64,000 nucleotides of DNA from Himantopus leucocephalus (Eukaryota; Chordata; Aves; Charadriiformes; Recurvirostridae), in NCBI GenBank assembly GCA_003993805.1, contig RSEF01000017.1:5717587-5781586 (forward strand). The letters are read 5' to 3'. The stretch's first letter is position 1. The number at the start of each line of letters is the position of its first letter. Of this stretch, positions 42,701 to 62,570 are shown piece after piece. Made by a program: the position numbers and the translations under genes. Under the pieces are notes generated by a model. The model saw only the letters and a program-made list of their open reading frames with translations. It had not been told where the DNA came from and did no database searches.

Positions 42701-45700
42701 TTGACATAGTAACACTACATTGGAAATAAGGTAAAATCAGGGATAATTGGGAGAGGGTTTTTACTAGGCTGAGGCTACTAAGTCTCCCTAAAGTGACTAA
42801 CATCATTACAGTGCTGATCTGTGGGGCTTTTTTTGTGTTTCATGAGGCAAAGTATTAGTAAGTTTTCACTTTCACATAGTAGAGCAAATCAGCATCAGAA
42901 AACAAGAACAAGAGAGGACTGAGGTAAAGAGATGGCAGTGTGAGAAGAAGCACTGGTGCAGAAATCAGGAAGTCAGGAAAAAAAGAATGAGGTATAACAA
43001 TAAGCATGCACACTGGGGGTATGATTTCTATGACCTGGAGTAGAACAAACATTCTAAGCTAAATCTCGGTAAAAATTCACCCAGTACTGGGTGCAGTAGC
43101 TACCCTCTATTTGTGATAAATGAAAGAACTGGGTTCTGCTGAGGCTCCAGAGAGCTGAAACAGCAGTCCCTACCCAAAAATAGAGACATAACTGAGCCTT
43201 CCCCTTTTACACTCTCTCCCCATTCCCTCCACCCTAACCAGATGCAAGTAAGGATGACAAAAACAACATGCATAGTTCAAACAAGAATGGAGTGTTTGGC
43301 CATTAGAAAGAGCTCCTGGGCCTTAGATTGGCAGCGAGTGGCTTGAAATGGGATCAAAGGCGTTGCCTTTTACTGATTGATGGCTCTGTTCAGAGAACAG
43401 AACTTACTACACAGTCTCACGTATTAAAAAAAACCAAACCAAAAAGGGTTCTGTATCAAAGAATTGTCACTCCAGAACCTACTTGTCTCCCCAACTACTA
43501 GTACAACCAGCAAGACTGAATTCTGTTTCACCGATTGTTCATTTCGAACCTGTACACTACTCTATGGCCTGGCAAGAGAAATCTGGTTTGGATGAGGCCT
43601 GGGTACTTAACTGCATTGCCTCTGAATTAACCCGAGAATGTAATGGAGAGTTTGAACTGGCTTTATGCTGACATTTTGTGCTTGTTATTTGGGTACAGAC
43701 AATACCTGATCAGTTATTCCTCTACTGTTTAGCTTTGAACTAGGTCTTGAGTGTCATTTGCTTTAGAGTGAGGTTGTTTGCTCTACTGATCTAGAAGTTA
43801 GTCTCATTGAGGCTCAGAGGTTTGTGTTAAATAGAAATATCCCTACAGAAAAATAATTGAGATACTACCCAAAAGGAAAGTTTCTGGAAAGCCCTTTACA
43901 TCTGCAGCATTATTTAAAAGCACACCTTTTTAGTTTCATCAATATGCTTGTTCCCAAAGTTTCTGTCAACAGCAGCACCCTCTGGTGCTACTGTAGGTGG
44001 TGATTTTGGAGTTCTAAATGCAAGACCAAGAAGCTGTGAGTTGACTGAGGTCTGTTTATCTGCAGTGCTGCCTGTGATACTCCTCATCTCATACTCTGGA
44101 ATACACCACAACCATTTACTTTACTCTTGCCAAAGCTCTGCAAGGTAGAGCCATTTTTTGACACAGAAGATTTGAGGTTTAAAGGTTAGATGACTTGCCA
44201 AATCATGCTGGGAATTCACAGCAGAAAGAACAGGACCCAAGTTCCTAAAGTGCAGAGTGGTGTTTCAACCATATCTGATGCGTATTTTGTGGATGCGTTG
44301 CTAATGATGTAGACAGCTTATTTCTTTTTGCTAGAGATTTGTGATTTTTTAAAATGTCAGGTATTCACACATTCACTAAACCTGAAGGAAAGAAAGGTCA
44401 CCGCAACAGTTCAGTGTTGAGAACACCACGTCTGTGGAGCCCACCAGGTATTCAGTAGCTTAGTGAGGGTTCAGGTCCTTGCGTGGACTCAGTGTGTTAC
44501 CTCAAGCTTTGTGAATCCTCCAGCTATTGCTTCTCCAGTGCCATTCGTAAAGGGCTCATGCATTTCTCTAATTTCTGCCCTCCTTTTCCCTGTCCCTCCT
44601 CTCCAGTGTCCCTGCAAATGCTGCGTCCTTTTTGCTTTGAAAACTGTACTTTCAATTTAGGCAGAAAACATGTTGCCTCATTTTTGAAGTTCTGTAACAC
44701 CTAGAAACATGATAGATTATAAAAATAATACATCTCCATTAAAATCATAGCTCTATTATGCTTTGTAGAATTAAGAGTTGGGGGGGTCCTTAATAAATAT
44801 TATGGGTATGACTTCTTGCACTGTACAGGTATTGCCTATCCCATATTCATTCCTACATTGATAATAAGACAAAGGTTTTAGTCACTTGTAACCAAAATGG
44901 GAAGGAGCACAGGGAAAGCTTGCTTTGTCGCAGGTGTCAGTAAGCTACCACCACAGAGGCGCAAAGACACCATGCTGGCGGGCTTTGAATGGCAAGCAAG
45001 AGCTGGCACAGGGCCAAAAGCCACGGCATATCAAAAGAGGCATCTGTGATGGGCTCAGGATCCCAGTTCCTGGCTGTCATGGTGTTCCGAACTCGGTGGC
45101 AGCTGGGAGCCTCTGCCTTGGATGGAGGCTTGATGCTGTCAGCAAGGTGATTGGCAGTGTCTCTCTCCTTTTAGACTCAGCAGCCTCTAGTTCCTGCTGA
45201 GTTTATACCAGCATGCCCACCATCTTATCTCGGAAATAGAAGTACAATCTGGCATGCCACTCTTAAAAGGTAGCTGACCCTTTGCAGTGCTGACAACATG
45301 GAAGAAAATGCCGAGATCCCTGAAATTAATCTCGCATTCAGTAGCCATGCATGACTAAAAATTACTTATCTGTTCTGTGCATCACTTCACCAACTCATAC
45401 TATGTCTACAGTACCTCAAACAGTTGTTGGAATTTTAATTGATATGTATAAAGCAGCTGGCTACCTCAAAAAGCATTGCAGACAGGTATTATTCATCTGA
45501 ATAGAACTGGGTATCCTTTGCAGAATAGTTGTTTCAAAAATTGACATTCAGAAATAAGTAGTTACATTCCACTCAGTACCATCAGGTTTGTACTTATGTA
45601 AAGCAAGCAAGCAGAATTTGCATGATAGTGCTTGATCACTCTTCAGAAATATATATTTATTTAATTTCAAACATGCTTCTTTCATTTCTTACATATGATT

Positions 45701-46332
45701 TCTATGAACACTGATCAACAGACACATCATAGCTTTACTGGGGTACGGATACGTAATTTAAGAGTGGAAAATAAAATAATGTTCCTACCATGATGTTAGC
45801 TAATACAGTAGGAAAGACAGATTTGCAAGGACTCCTTTTATTGATATAACTTTCACCTCAATTTAGAGAGTTTGCATATTGTCAGTTCAGCTAGACCTGC
45901 AAAATCATCTTACACTTAGTGTGAAAGCCACTTCTGAAACGGCAAATAAAAATATCCCATTTTGATTCGTCTGTTATCCCAAGTGTAACAATGATCCCAA
46001 AGGATCCTGGAGCATATTATACAAACACAAGAGATAACTTTACAAAATTATACACTGCAGAAAGATGATCATCTTCTCAAAAGCACATGGACAATTAAGG
46101 GAAGCAGAATATCTTGTACAGACAAATTGGATCTGTCGGTGTGAGTGTTTCAACTGTTGCAGAAAATGCCAAGTGATTTGTAATGATGACTTTCTTTTTA
46201 TCACCTCTAAAAGACAGCACCTTTATCTTTTAGGAGAATGACAGGATAACAGTCTGGTACTCAGAAATAACAGAATGAACCACCAATATAGCCAGTTTGT
46301 GTAACCTTGTGTGTATGTAGGGTTCCCAACAC

Positions 46333-46333
46333 N
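46333..46333. other. Undetermined base next to poly-A run
   Basis: A single N lies nine bases before a run of about 22 A in intergenic DNA. Confidence 0.9.
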
Positions 46334-48098
46334 GTTTAGGGGAAAAAAAAAAAAAAAAAAAAAGAGTGGGAACATGAAAAAAACGGGCTTGAGAAGGCAT
46401 GAATGTGGTGCTCTGTGGCAAAGCGTAAAAGACAATTGCACCAATTACATGCTGGTTTTGGAACTCCATGTAGCCTAAGTCTATTGAAATATATATTTGT
46501 AAGCGGGAGTGGTGGGGAGGGAGGCTGCACTGGAATGAGGCCTGGAGCTGAAATGCTGTCATAAAGGCACCAGGAGGGGGGAGAGCTATAAACTGGCTGC
46601 GATCCTCAAATTTAAAAAAAGGTCCGGAAACATTTTAATGCCAAATTATGTGACACCTTTCATTCCTGTTTTCCTTCTGTCCTTAGTTTTCCATTTAATT
46701 GATTTAAACTTTTCCTATTTATGCTACCAATTGAAGCTGGGTTGACTAAAGGCATTTCTGTTTTGCTCTATTCTAGCCTGACAAACTCCTGCTTATGCAA
46801 CAGCTTATACCTTTAATAACACCAGTATAACTGCATCAGTACTAAAAAAACCCCTCAGATTTCTTAGCATCAACAAGACCTGAGAGAACTTGCTGCAGTT
46901 TTGGGATGTGACAGGAGGCAATTTATAAGGAATTAACTCTGACAGTCACTTTATATAGCTGATTTTCAAAGATCTAGGCACTAAAGATGTGTTAATGAGG
47001 GTACTGAGGCTTCATAATTAATTATATTAGCATCTCTTTGTTACTCTCTACAACAGTAGTGCCTGGTTGACATTTCAATAGGAGTCTGGTAGTATTCTTT
47101 GTTATTATTATCCAGGAGTACAGTTATACCTTAGCTCCCAGAGGGCAATGTTGCATGTAAATGCCCCTGTGAATTGCAAGAGCCTTTGGATCTCAGTAAA
47201 AGCCCTTGAAGGAGACCCTGCTGGATACTGAATGGATGTCAGTAAAATTTCTCTAGTCTGGAGTCTCTCTTCAGATATGGACTCTCCTCCCCTTTCATTT
47301 CTCCCTTCCCTTCCCTCCCCCCTTCCTTTCCACTGTGCTGGTCCTTCTCACAAGGCTTAAGAACAGCACTATCCAGCACGTTCTGAATGTTGAGTTCCAA
47401 ACCTCTAAAGGAAGGAATATTGACCTGAACAAAACAGTGAACAAAGTAACCTGAAAATAGGGAATATTTTCAGTGCAATAAAACCAGTGCTGCCAGAAGG
47501 AATCCCAGAAGTGGTGAGTCAGATAATAGATATACGACTGTGGTGGGAGGGAAATGGTCTCTACTTTGTTTTTACACCCCCCCTTTGTAAAGGCAGATGA
47601 AATTATTTTCCAGTCATACCACTGCAAAAACAAACATGGAGTTTAAAGGTTATTTCCTTTGTCTGTTTCTGGCAGACATTTTGGAATCCGAAAGGGGAAG
47701 GATGACTTTTTGTCAATGATCTCAAATTCTACTTTGAAATCTTTTACAGTATCACCTGAGGTAGCAGATCTGCTACTTTTTAAAATTGATATATTCCACT
47801 TGCTTGTGTTAATTTAAACAAAACAAAGAAACATTGCTGTTTTTTCACAACAGTTACAATTGCAACCTTGTCATGGTTAGGCTAAGTTAAGGGCACAATT
47901 TGACAAACACCTCTTCTAAGTAAGCAAGACTTATGCAAGCCATTCCTTACCCTTTCCTTGTTCATTCCTGCCTTGATGGGACCCTCTTTCTTGTAACATT
48001 GTTCATGCATCTGCACCAGGGAATCAGATCACAGTACTAGTCTGAGTTAAAAATAATTTTTTTATGGGGACTATTTCTAATTGAAATCAGTTTCCTGA

Positions 48099-48099
48099 N
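48099..48099. other. Undetermined base in intergenic DNA
   Basis: A single N lies within TTTCCTGANAACAAACC. Unlike the other three it is not beside a long homopolymer. Confidence 0.9.
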
Positions 48100-49315
48100 A
48101 ACAAACCAGCACTGGCACATTTCAGGGACAGTGTGAAGGGGAAGAGGGGAGGAATGTGTGGTGGGGAATGCATAAATAGGAACTTCTACCAAAAAATAGT
48201 TTGTCAAGCTATGTCCTGAAAGACTTCACATTCTTCCAGGCCAGAACTACCTCTTTGCTTTGTGTTCAGATAGCACCTTGAGCAAAGGGATCACAGTTGC
48301 AGAACTTTCAGGACTCCCAGAGCTATTGTAATACCAAAAAATAATAAGCGTTCCTACAGACTGACACAATTAACCAAATTCCACTTGCAGATCTTCATTG
48401 TTGGCAACTTGTGCAGCATTTTATGTAGCCAAAGTTGGAGACTAGTTCTATTCCTGAGGTCTGTCTCCAGCTCTAATGAGGAATAACTGAATAACTCTGG
48501 CATTCAGTTAACCTACCAATAAAAGAATTACTTTCCTCACAGAGCTTTTTATATTTAACCAGATTTTTTAATGAGCTTTGACATTTTCAGATGAAAGAAA
48601 TAATGCGTACAATGTATTATTATAGCAAAAACTGTATATGACAGATCCCTACGTATTTTCCTCTTTTTTGTTTCACCTTTTCTGTCACTATACTCCTACA
48701 CAAGACTCAAGATACTGCAAATGTCTGAATAATGCCAACTTAAAACTACAGAATTGTAAATAACGTACTTGCTCTTCACTGAGCAATGTTGCATGTGTTT
48801 ATTTTAATCTGGTATTTTCTGGATAGAAACAGAGTTCAAATATTGATAGCACTCTACATAACAAGGGAAGTTCTTAATGATTCCCACAAAAACAGTTGCC
48901 ACTTGATCACAACACAATGGATGGAAAACATATAGTATAAAGTTTTAGTCTCTACTGCTATTCCTGAGGGACCAAATCTTGAAGTGTTACTCAACTTTGT
49001 TTAGGATTCAGCAAGAGTTTTCCTGCTGTAGGACAGAGGAGGTGATAAAGAAGAGTTTCAGGAATTGGCCAGAGTTAAAATCCTGGAAAGCAAAAGTTTA
49101 TAAATTGTCTTTGTAGAAATGTTTACTACCTCTTAATTTTCCCATGAGTGGAGAGGGGGGAGAGGATAATCTGAAAGTCTCCTTGCAGGAGAACCCACAG
49201 AAGCACAACGTATAGTTTTTCCTAGTCCTCAACAGTGCTCTACCCCTACTGATTATTTATCCTAAAACTTCCATTCAGTATTCATATAAATTTATAATAC
49301 TGTAACTTCCATGAA

Positions 49316-49375
49316 TTTTTTATCTATATCTGTTTTTTATCTATTTTATCTATAAAATTTTTATCTATATCTGTT
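49316..49375. repeat. Local duplication of an 18-bp TATC-rich unit
   Basis: TTTTTATCTATATCTGTT occurs at 49316-49333 and again at 49358-49375, with partial TTTATCTA copies between. It looks like a small slippage-derived repeat. Confidence 0.6.
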
Positions 49376-52300
49376 GTGTCTCGTTAGAAAGACTCTTTCT
49401 AGCACTACAGCTTCTGCCCTACCTGTGAGGAAATTATAGCCTTTCTTCAGACAGAGCACCACTGAAGGAAATCAAAGACTAGTAGCTACTTCCCCTGTGA
49501 ATTATTTCAGGGCCTTCTACATAAAAATTTGTTTGGCACAGCTATTCCAGAATAACACCCAGTATTAATACTGCAGTATTCCAATTTGAAAGCGTCTTTA
49601 TTTGTGACTGATTATTCTACCTAGGAATACTTCTTGTAAGTGGTCAGTTTTTCCAACTTCTGATTAGAGCTTTCATCAGGCAGGAGTGTATGTAGTAAAA
49701 TAAAGCCTCAAGCGTAAACACAAAGCCAACCACAACATATATCATTTAATCACCAGATTTCAAATAAACATCTTGTTTTTCAGACATTTTCTGTGCAACT
49801 GTAGCTGTATTAAGCTTGGTTGAAGTCTTCCATTGCCTCTATGCGGGACGGATTGGTTCTAACACTGTCCTGCAAAACTAATAATTTTGTATCCCTACAG
49901 ATAGCTTTTGAACATTGACTGGTGCGAATGCATCAACGAAGTCTAAATATCTGCCTTTGTAACACCCTGCAGGTGTTGCAGATAGCAAAGAGACACGTTT
50001 GCTTATGTCAATACATGTTTTCAAACAAAACTTTTGTACATTTCAGATCCTATCTTGGACTGTGAACTCCTTAGGCAAGAGGAGATGGATATTCACATCT
50101 GGAAGCACTAGTAGCACACCTGGACAAGTTGATATTTAAACATTTTTGGGGTTAGAAACTACAATTCAATAGTTCTGGATTTATAACAGCATCTATATAT
50201 GTGTCTGTTGGAATAGTCCATCAGTAGTTAACAGCCACAGGGCTCCATCTAAGCCAAGGAACAGGACAACATCAATGTCTGAGACATAAAATCTGAATGA
50301 AAGTCCAGAAGGGCAGGAAACTCCTCCAATCAAATGTGTCTTTGGGCAGGGACTCTTAGTTTAACAATGCAGAATGTAACTTCAAGAGAATTTTCCAATA
50401 AACAACTTCCCCTAATATTCTGGAAGGCACAGGTCTGTTCAGTTCCCTACAAAATTCACAACTGTACACTTTATGTGAAAAATATGAGCAAAACATTCTT
50501 AACCACCCACATACCTGAAAAGTCTATGTCTCATGTTCAGAAGTGTCTTAGGTTTTATTGACTTTGAATTTCATTTAAGACTTTTAAGAACATTTTGACT
50601 GTCTCTTTGCCTCTAATATCTGGGAACGAGCACAAATGTTACATGACCATCGAGCTCTTCATAGATTACAAGCAAGTGGTCTGGTAAGTTAAAAATGTTG
50701 GTATAGGGGAAAAAAAAAATCAGGTTTAGCAACGATGCCTAACGGGAACTTTACCAAAAATTAAAAAAAAAATAAATCCAAATAGAATCACTGGATTTAT
50801 TCAACTACATACTATTAGTCACTCCCTGTCATCTGTGTTACTGAACCACCATCCTGCTTCAAAGGCAGTTATCAGCCCAGAAATATTTTCATCCAAGGGT
50901 TTAAACTGCAACAACTGTGAGGACACGTGGAAGATTCTTCCATCATTATCTAACCATTCAGTTCTAATATGAGTGCTCAACTGGGAAGGTCTGTGACTAG
51001 TGGAGATGGATAAACAGTTGGAGGGGAGGTTTTTGACTGTTTAATATATGTGCCAAACTGTCTTTCTAGGGTCATGGAGACTCGGCAATTCCTGGGGGCT
51101 GTCAAACTGATTACACGCAGCAAAGCAGCCAGTGTGTCTCTGCCTGCTGCTTAGAGTAAGCACTGATATGCCAGTCAGACTTTACTATCAAGTACAAGCT
51201 TATGTGTGCTTGAGATGTTGTGCAGCCTTCAACTCGCTGGTGTACTCAGTAATTTAAAAGCTTTCACACACTCTAAAAAATTTTGTCTTGCACTCCAAGG
51301 GGAATCTTTGTTCCTAATACAGAGGCCAAGCCTGCAAGTTCTTTGTGGAAGACCAGGGTCCCAGCATAGACGTACAATTGTTAAGCAGTTGGTTGCATTT
51401 CAGCAGTGGTATATTGTTTTATATTTCTCTACAATAATTTCTGTAAAGGCTGTGAGATTCTTTGGGTTGGAAGGCTATAAAAACCTAAGTTGCTATTAAT
51501 TGTATTTACTTGCATGATTTTATGTATGGCCATTTTGCATTGCAGAAATACTTAGAAGAAAATGTACTTTTTTTACTTTTTCACACATCATTACATGGTA
51601 TTTGAGGGATTTAGCACATTTTCTGATTTTACTTGCCAAATTGGGCGTTCGCGTTTAAAATTTACAGCTGACCTGACATTCCAGAAACTAAGCATGATTA
51701 CCAATTATGCTCTGTCTTGTAGTAACGTACCTAACTAAAGAAAGAAATATTGGGAGATCTGAACTTTTACATCAAGGACCAAATATGAGATTATCTTTAC
51801 GAAGAAGCTCTGTTTATTCAATTACTGAAAAAAACCTGTGCAGTTACTGCTATACTCTATGTAAATTTTAAGGCCAGTAATCATTATCAGCTGCTGCCAA
51901 ACCCTCCCATATATCCAAACATGCATAAAGGAAAAATAACACAAATTTTCTTCGTCTGACAAAGTCATTGCCATCCAGAAGGCTGCAAAGATTGAACTCC
52001 TTATTTGTCAACACCAGAGTACTCACACACACAGTTTGAAAGATGCCACATACAGTATAGTTTTGCAACATGAACCATGCAACCTGAAGTTCAAACAAAA
52101 GCAGGAATACTAACTCTGTTATACAAAGGGAAAAAAGCAATTTGTGATATAGGAAGCACAGCTACCTGGACAGTATAGTTTGGGAAAAAAATGTTACTGT
52201 TCTATTATATTTGATGTAATCAGAGCTGAGAAAGGTCTTACAAGAAGATGAGAGGAGGAGGACATCATCTTCTCTAAATACTCTCTCACACACACCCCTA

Positions 52301-55299
52301 TATCATAGGATTATAACTGTACATTTTAACCCCTCAACAGTTATTCAGGGACTAAAACTGCCTTGGAGGTTAGTGACAGATAATGAAAAACATCAGAAAG
52401 AACTGACGGTAGGTAACTGAATATTTACCAATTAAACCTTTAAGTATTTACTATTTTTTGTTATAGTATCAGGGATAGTAAACACAGTTGCTTATTAGAT
52501 CTAAGCATCACATGTCATTTCTGAAAATCTTGTGTAAGAGCAGGTAACTCATGTAACAACAAGACTATACCACCTAGATGTCATTTTCCTTCCTATGTAA
52601 TGAAACTACACGGGGTTTGGGGTACCGACACAGAGGAACAGTTTCAGACTGAGGTCAGAGTTGTGCTGCTACTTGCTTCTTCACAAATATTTGAGTCATG
52701 TTCCTCCTGAGCGTACATGTTAACAATGCAGCAAGAACAAACAGTAAATCAATTCAGCTGCAAAAGCCACTGGGTGCTCTGCTCTCACCCTTCCTAAGGC
52801 TCAAGAGCCACTCTCAGTGGCTTACTTGCACTTCCTCATTTCTCTATAAAATCAGGAGGAGAGTGCAGAGAGGGCATCATTCTGTGAATTGTTGTCAGAT
52901 TCTTTGAGCCAAGCCCCAGAAGCATGTAAGCACCTATTGTTTTGAGACCTTTTATGAAACGCACCCAGAAGTTAGACTGCTGTTAAAACTGTGTAAGTGA
53001 GGCTCTCTTTTGAAAAGCAGGAAATAAAAGCTGCTAAAGCAATTGTACCTGTTCAGCTGGAGTGAAAGGATGTATAATTGGAGAAGTATTGGTGTTAACA
53101 TAACTTTTCTAATAGGAAGAGAACTGAGGAAGAGTTAAGATAAAAGGTTTATTAGGAAGCTGGGAACAGCACATCACCAGCACTAAATTGAAGAAAGCAA
53201 GCAAAAAAAGGAAAGTATGTGAAAGAACACTTACTTCCTCCAAAAAAAATTGCACTCTTTGCTTTCTCTTTTCACATGAAAGCGTAGGTTTGTATTTTGT
53301 GTCTCAAAATTAAATGTATTTTATAAGTGGTTCTTTTAATATTAATATATACTCTCTTTTTTTGTATAATAGCTAGTTTTAGGGTAGGATAAACAGATCG
53401 TGGAAATGTTTTTAACAGCACAGCAGTTAAAATTCATGATTACTTGACTTTACGTACATCAGTGGAACACCTTAATCATGTACTTTAGGAATACCTAGGA
53501 ATTTATAGACTAAACAAGGGATTCTAGTAGGGAGCAGGCAGATGCCACTTGGATCATCATGTTCCTGCTTGGAACTGGCTTTCAAACATACCGGCCATAT
53601 TTTTGAACTGTGGATCTTCAAAGGCTAATCTAGAGAAAGACAATATAATAGCAAATTACAGGTGAGAAAAAGAGGGGAAAAAAATCAAGCAGATACAACT
53701 GCATAGTAAAGAGACTCAAGGGCAAAAGAAGGAAGAAAAGCAAGCCAGACACAAGAGCTTACCTTGTCTGAATGTGAAAATACCCACATTAATTGATCTT
53801 GGGAGATGCAGACAGAGTAAGAGGGAAGTTATCCTCACAGTGATGGGCTTCGGGAGGGCCTTGAGACATCCCTCTTGGGAAGGATTTGATAATCTTGCAT
53901 TTATAAAGTTGCAATGCTTTCCTTACCTTTTGTGCCCAGACAACTCATTGCTGCACGTGAAAGCAGAGGACTAACGGATGGCAGCTCCCCTCTCCTGCTG
54001 TTTGCACGGGGAAGCACAATACAAATTGTGGACATGTGGCAGCAGTTGTGGGTGGCAATGGAAGCAAGGACATAGCTGGTGGGAAGCGACAGCTGGGAAT
54101 ACAAAAGAAAAAGCAATTGGGATTTGAAAGCAACAGGTGGGAGCAGGAATCAGAAAACTATAGTTAAGACCTCTGAAGAGGCAGGAACTAATCCAGTACT
54201 TGTTGAATAAGTCCATAGGAAGGGTAACTTGAAGAGACAAAAAAGGTAACAAGCAGAGATAATATGATAATATTGTGTGACTGGAAAGCAAACACAAAAG
54301 GCAAGTTCCTACTTCATCAAAGCTGCAGTTGTTTGCTAGCCTGACCTATATTGTAATATTCATCTGTGAACGACATGCTGTGTATTTTGATAGAAAAGAG
54401 TGGCTTGGCTGTCACTTTAAGAGCAGACCAGAGCTAGCTGTAGCTGTGAAGCTGCAATGAGCTCTTCCATGACAGGTGGACAGGAAAGGGACAAAAAGGG
54501 TTATTTAAAGTCTGCTCGCTCTTGGTGCAGTGGCAGGTGTGCTGGCAGACGGCTGGGCTCAATGACCTTCTAGAGTTGTGCTCCCACATTGAGTGGGCTG
54601 GATGTGACTGACAGGGCCTCTGTGCCCTTAAAATGCATCGTCTGAAGTTAGTGCTTTGGGTTGTGTTCCAGCCAAGGGAGGCGGCGCGGTGAGACGGGGG
54701 TCGCCATGTCCCCTGAGCCAGACAGGGTCGAAATGCCACCCCACCTCACGCAGCCTCTCCAGACAGAGGGGCTGCTGGGGCTGGTCTGCAGGGGCCGCCT
54801 CAGGCAGTGGGGCTGCTCAGGACAGCAGCCCGTTCGGGACACCATTTGGGGATATCGGTGGTCCCAAATGCCACCCACCCCACCCCCGCTTCCCCTGGGG
54901 GACCCTGCCCACCCCCACGCGAGAAGAAGGGCCGACGCTGTCACTGACCGCGTCTCCACACAGGGCGGGGGCGCCCGTGAGGGGACGCGCGAGCCTCGAG
55001 CGCGGCGCCCGCGCTGAGGGCGCGCGGCCACGTGCGCCAGGCAACGGCCGCCGGGCGCGCACGCGCATGCGCGCTCCCCCTACAGGCACACCTGCGCGCG
55101 CCGCCGCCCTACTCCCCTCCCGCCCTTCTCCCGCCTCTCGCGCCGTCCTCTGTGTCTCCGCGCCGAGGCCCGCCCCCCGGCCCCCCCGAGGGCGCCAAGC
55201 GCGGCCAATCGGCGCCCAGCGTGGGGCGGCCGGCGGGGGCGGGGCTGGACAGCCGCCTCTCTGCGGCTGCGCGCCTGCCGCCCGCGGCGAGGAGGCGGT

Positions 55300-55470
55300 G
55301 TCGGCGCCTGCGCAGAGCGGCGCGGTCCCCCTCTCCGGAGGAGGGGTGCAAAGCGCGCCTGCGCGTTCCGCCGCCCCCTGCCCAGCGCCCGGGAGGGGGG
55401 CTCGGCGCGCCTGCGCGCTGCGGCCGCCGTCCCCCCCGTGCCCCGGAGGGGGGGTGCTGCGCATGCGCGC
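55300..55470. repeat. Tandem promoter repeat, about 52-bp period, one NRF1-like core per unit
   Basis: The cores GCGCCTGCGC (55304-55313, 55355-55364, 55407-55416) and GCGCATGCGC (55459-55468) are spaced 51, 52 and 52 bp. After each of the first three, a C-rich stretch and a CCGGAGG/CCGGGAGGGGGG element follow at a similar offset. The units are diverged but clearly related. The last core extends to TGCGCATGCGCG, a full NRF1 consensus match. Confidence 0.75.
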
Positions 55471-55681
55471 CGCGCTGCCCGCCCCTCGCCAGCAGCAGGA
55501 GGAGGAGGAGGCGGCGGCGGTGGTGATTCTGGCTGTGGGGAGCGTGAGGCAGTGCGAGCGCCGCTGCCGCCCCCTGTTATCCGGGAGCTCCAGGTCCGGG
55601 CGGAGGAGGCGGGAGCGCCCCGGCGGCGGAGGGAGCCAGAGCGGCGGTGGCAGCAGCAGCAGCAGGAGGAGTCTGTGCCCG

Positions 55682-55735
55682 GCCCCCCCCCCCCCCCCCC
55701 CCCCCCCCCCNGTCCCGCCCCCCCCCCCCCCCCCG
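55682..55735. other. Poly-C tract containing an undetermined base, SET 5' UTR
   Basis: About 28 C, then N at 55711, then GTCCCG and about 18 further C. Lengths are unreliable in most sequencing chemistries, so the real 5' UTR length is uncertain. Confidence 0.85.
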
Positions 55736-55789
55736 GCTCAGTCCCGTTACAGCCCCCCTCCCTCCGCGCTCCGCTCCGCAGCCACCAAC

Positions 55790-62570
<6,781 letters not shown>

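Larger units (their letters stand above)
40211..54650. other. Intergenic region with no supportable gene
   Basis: About 14.4 kb of AT-rich DNA separates the two divergent promoters. Open frames are short, start at arbitrary places, and show no splice-linked or recognisable protein. It holds homopolymer runs (for example A-rich 46342-46363), two ambiguous bases (46333, 48099) and a small local duplication at 49316-49375. I recognise no RNA gene or transposon. Distal regulatory elements or a non-coding transcript cannot be excluded from sequence alone. Confidence 0.6.

Noticed and set aside
44925..45200. 91-codon open frame in the intergenic region
   Set aside because: No recognisable motif, no splice-linked partner and no promoter features nearby.
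46342..46363. A-run as the tail of a processed pseudogene or SINE
   Set aside because: No target-site duplication or recognisable retroposed body beside it.
54541..54600. Possible CR1 remnant (GGCTGGGCTCAATGACCTTC)
   Set aside because: Only a short loose resemblance to the CR1 tail; not enough to call.
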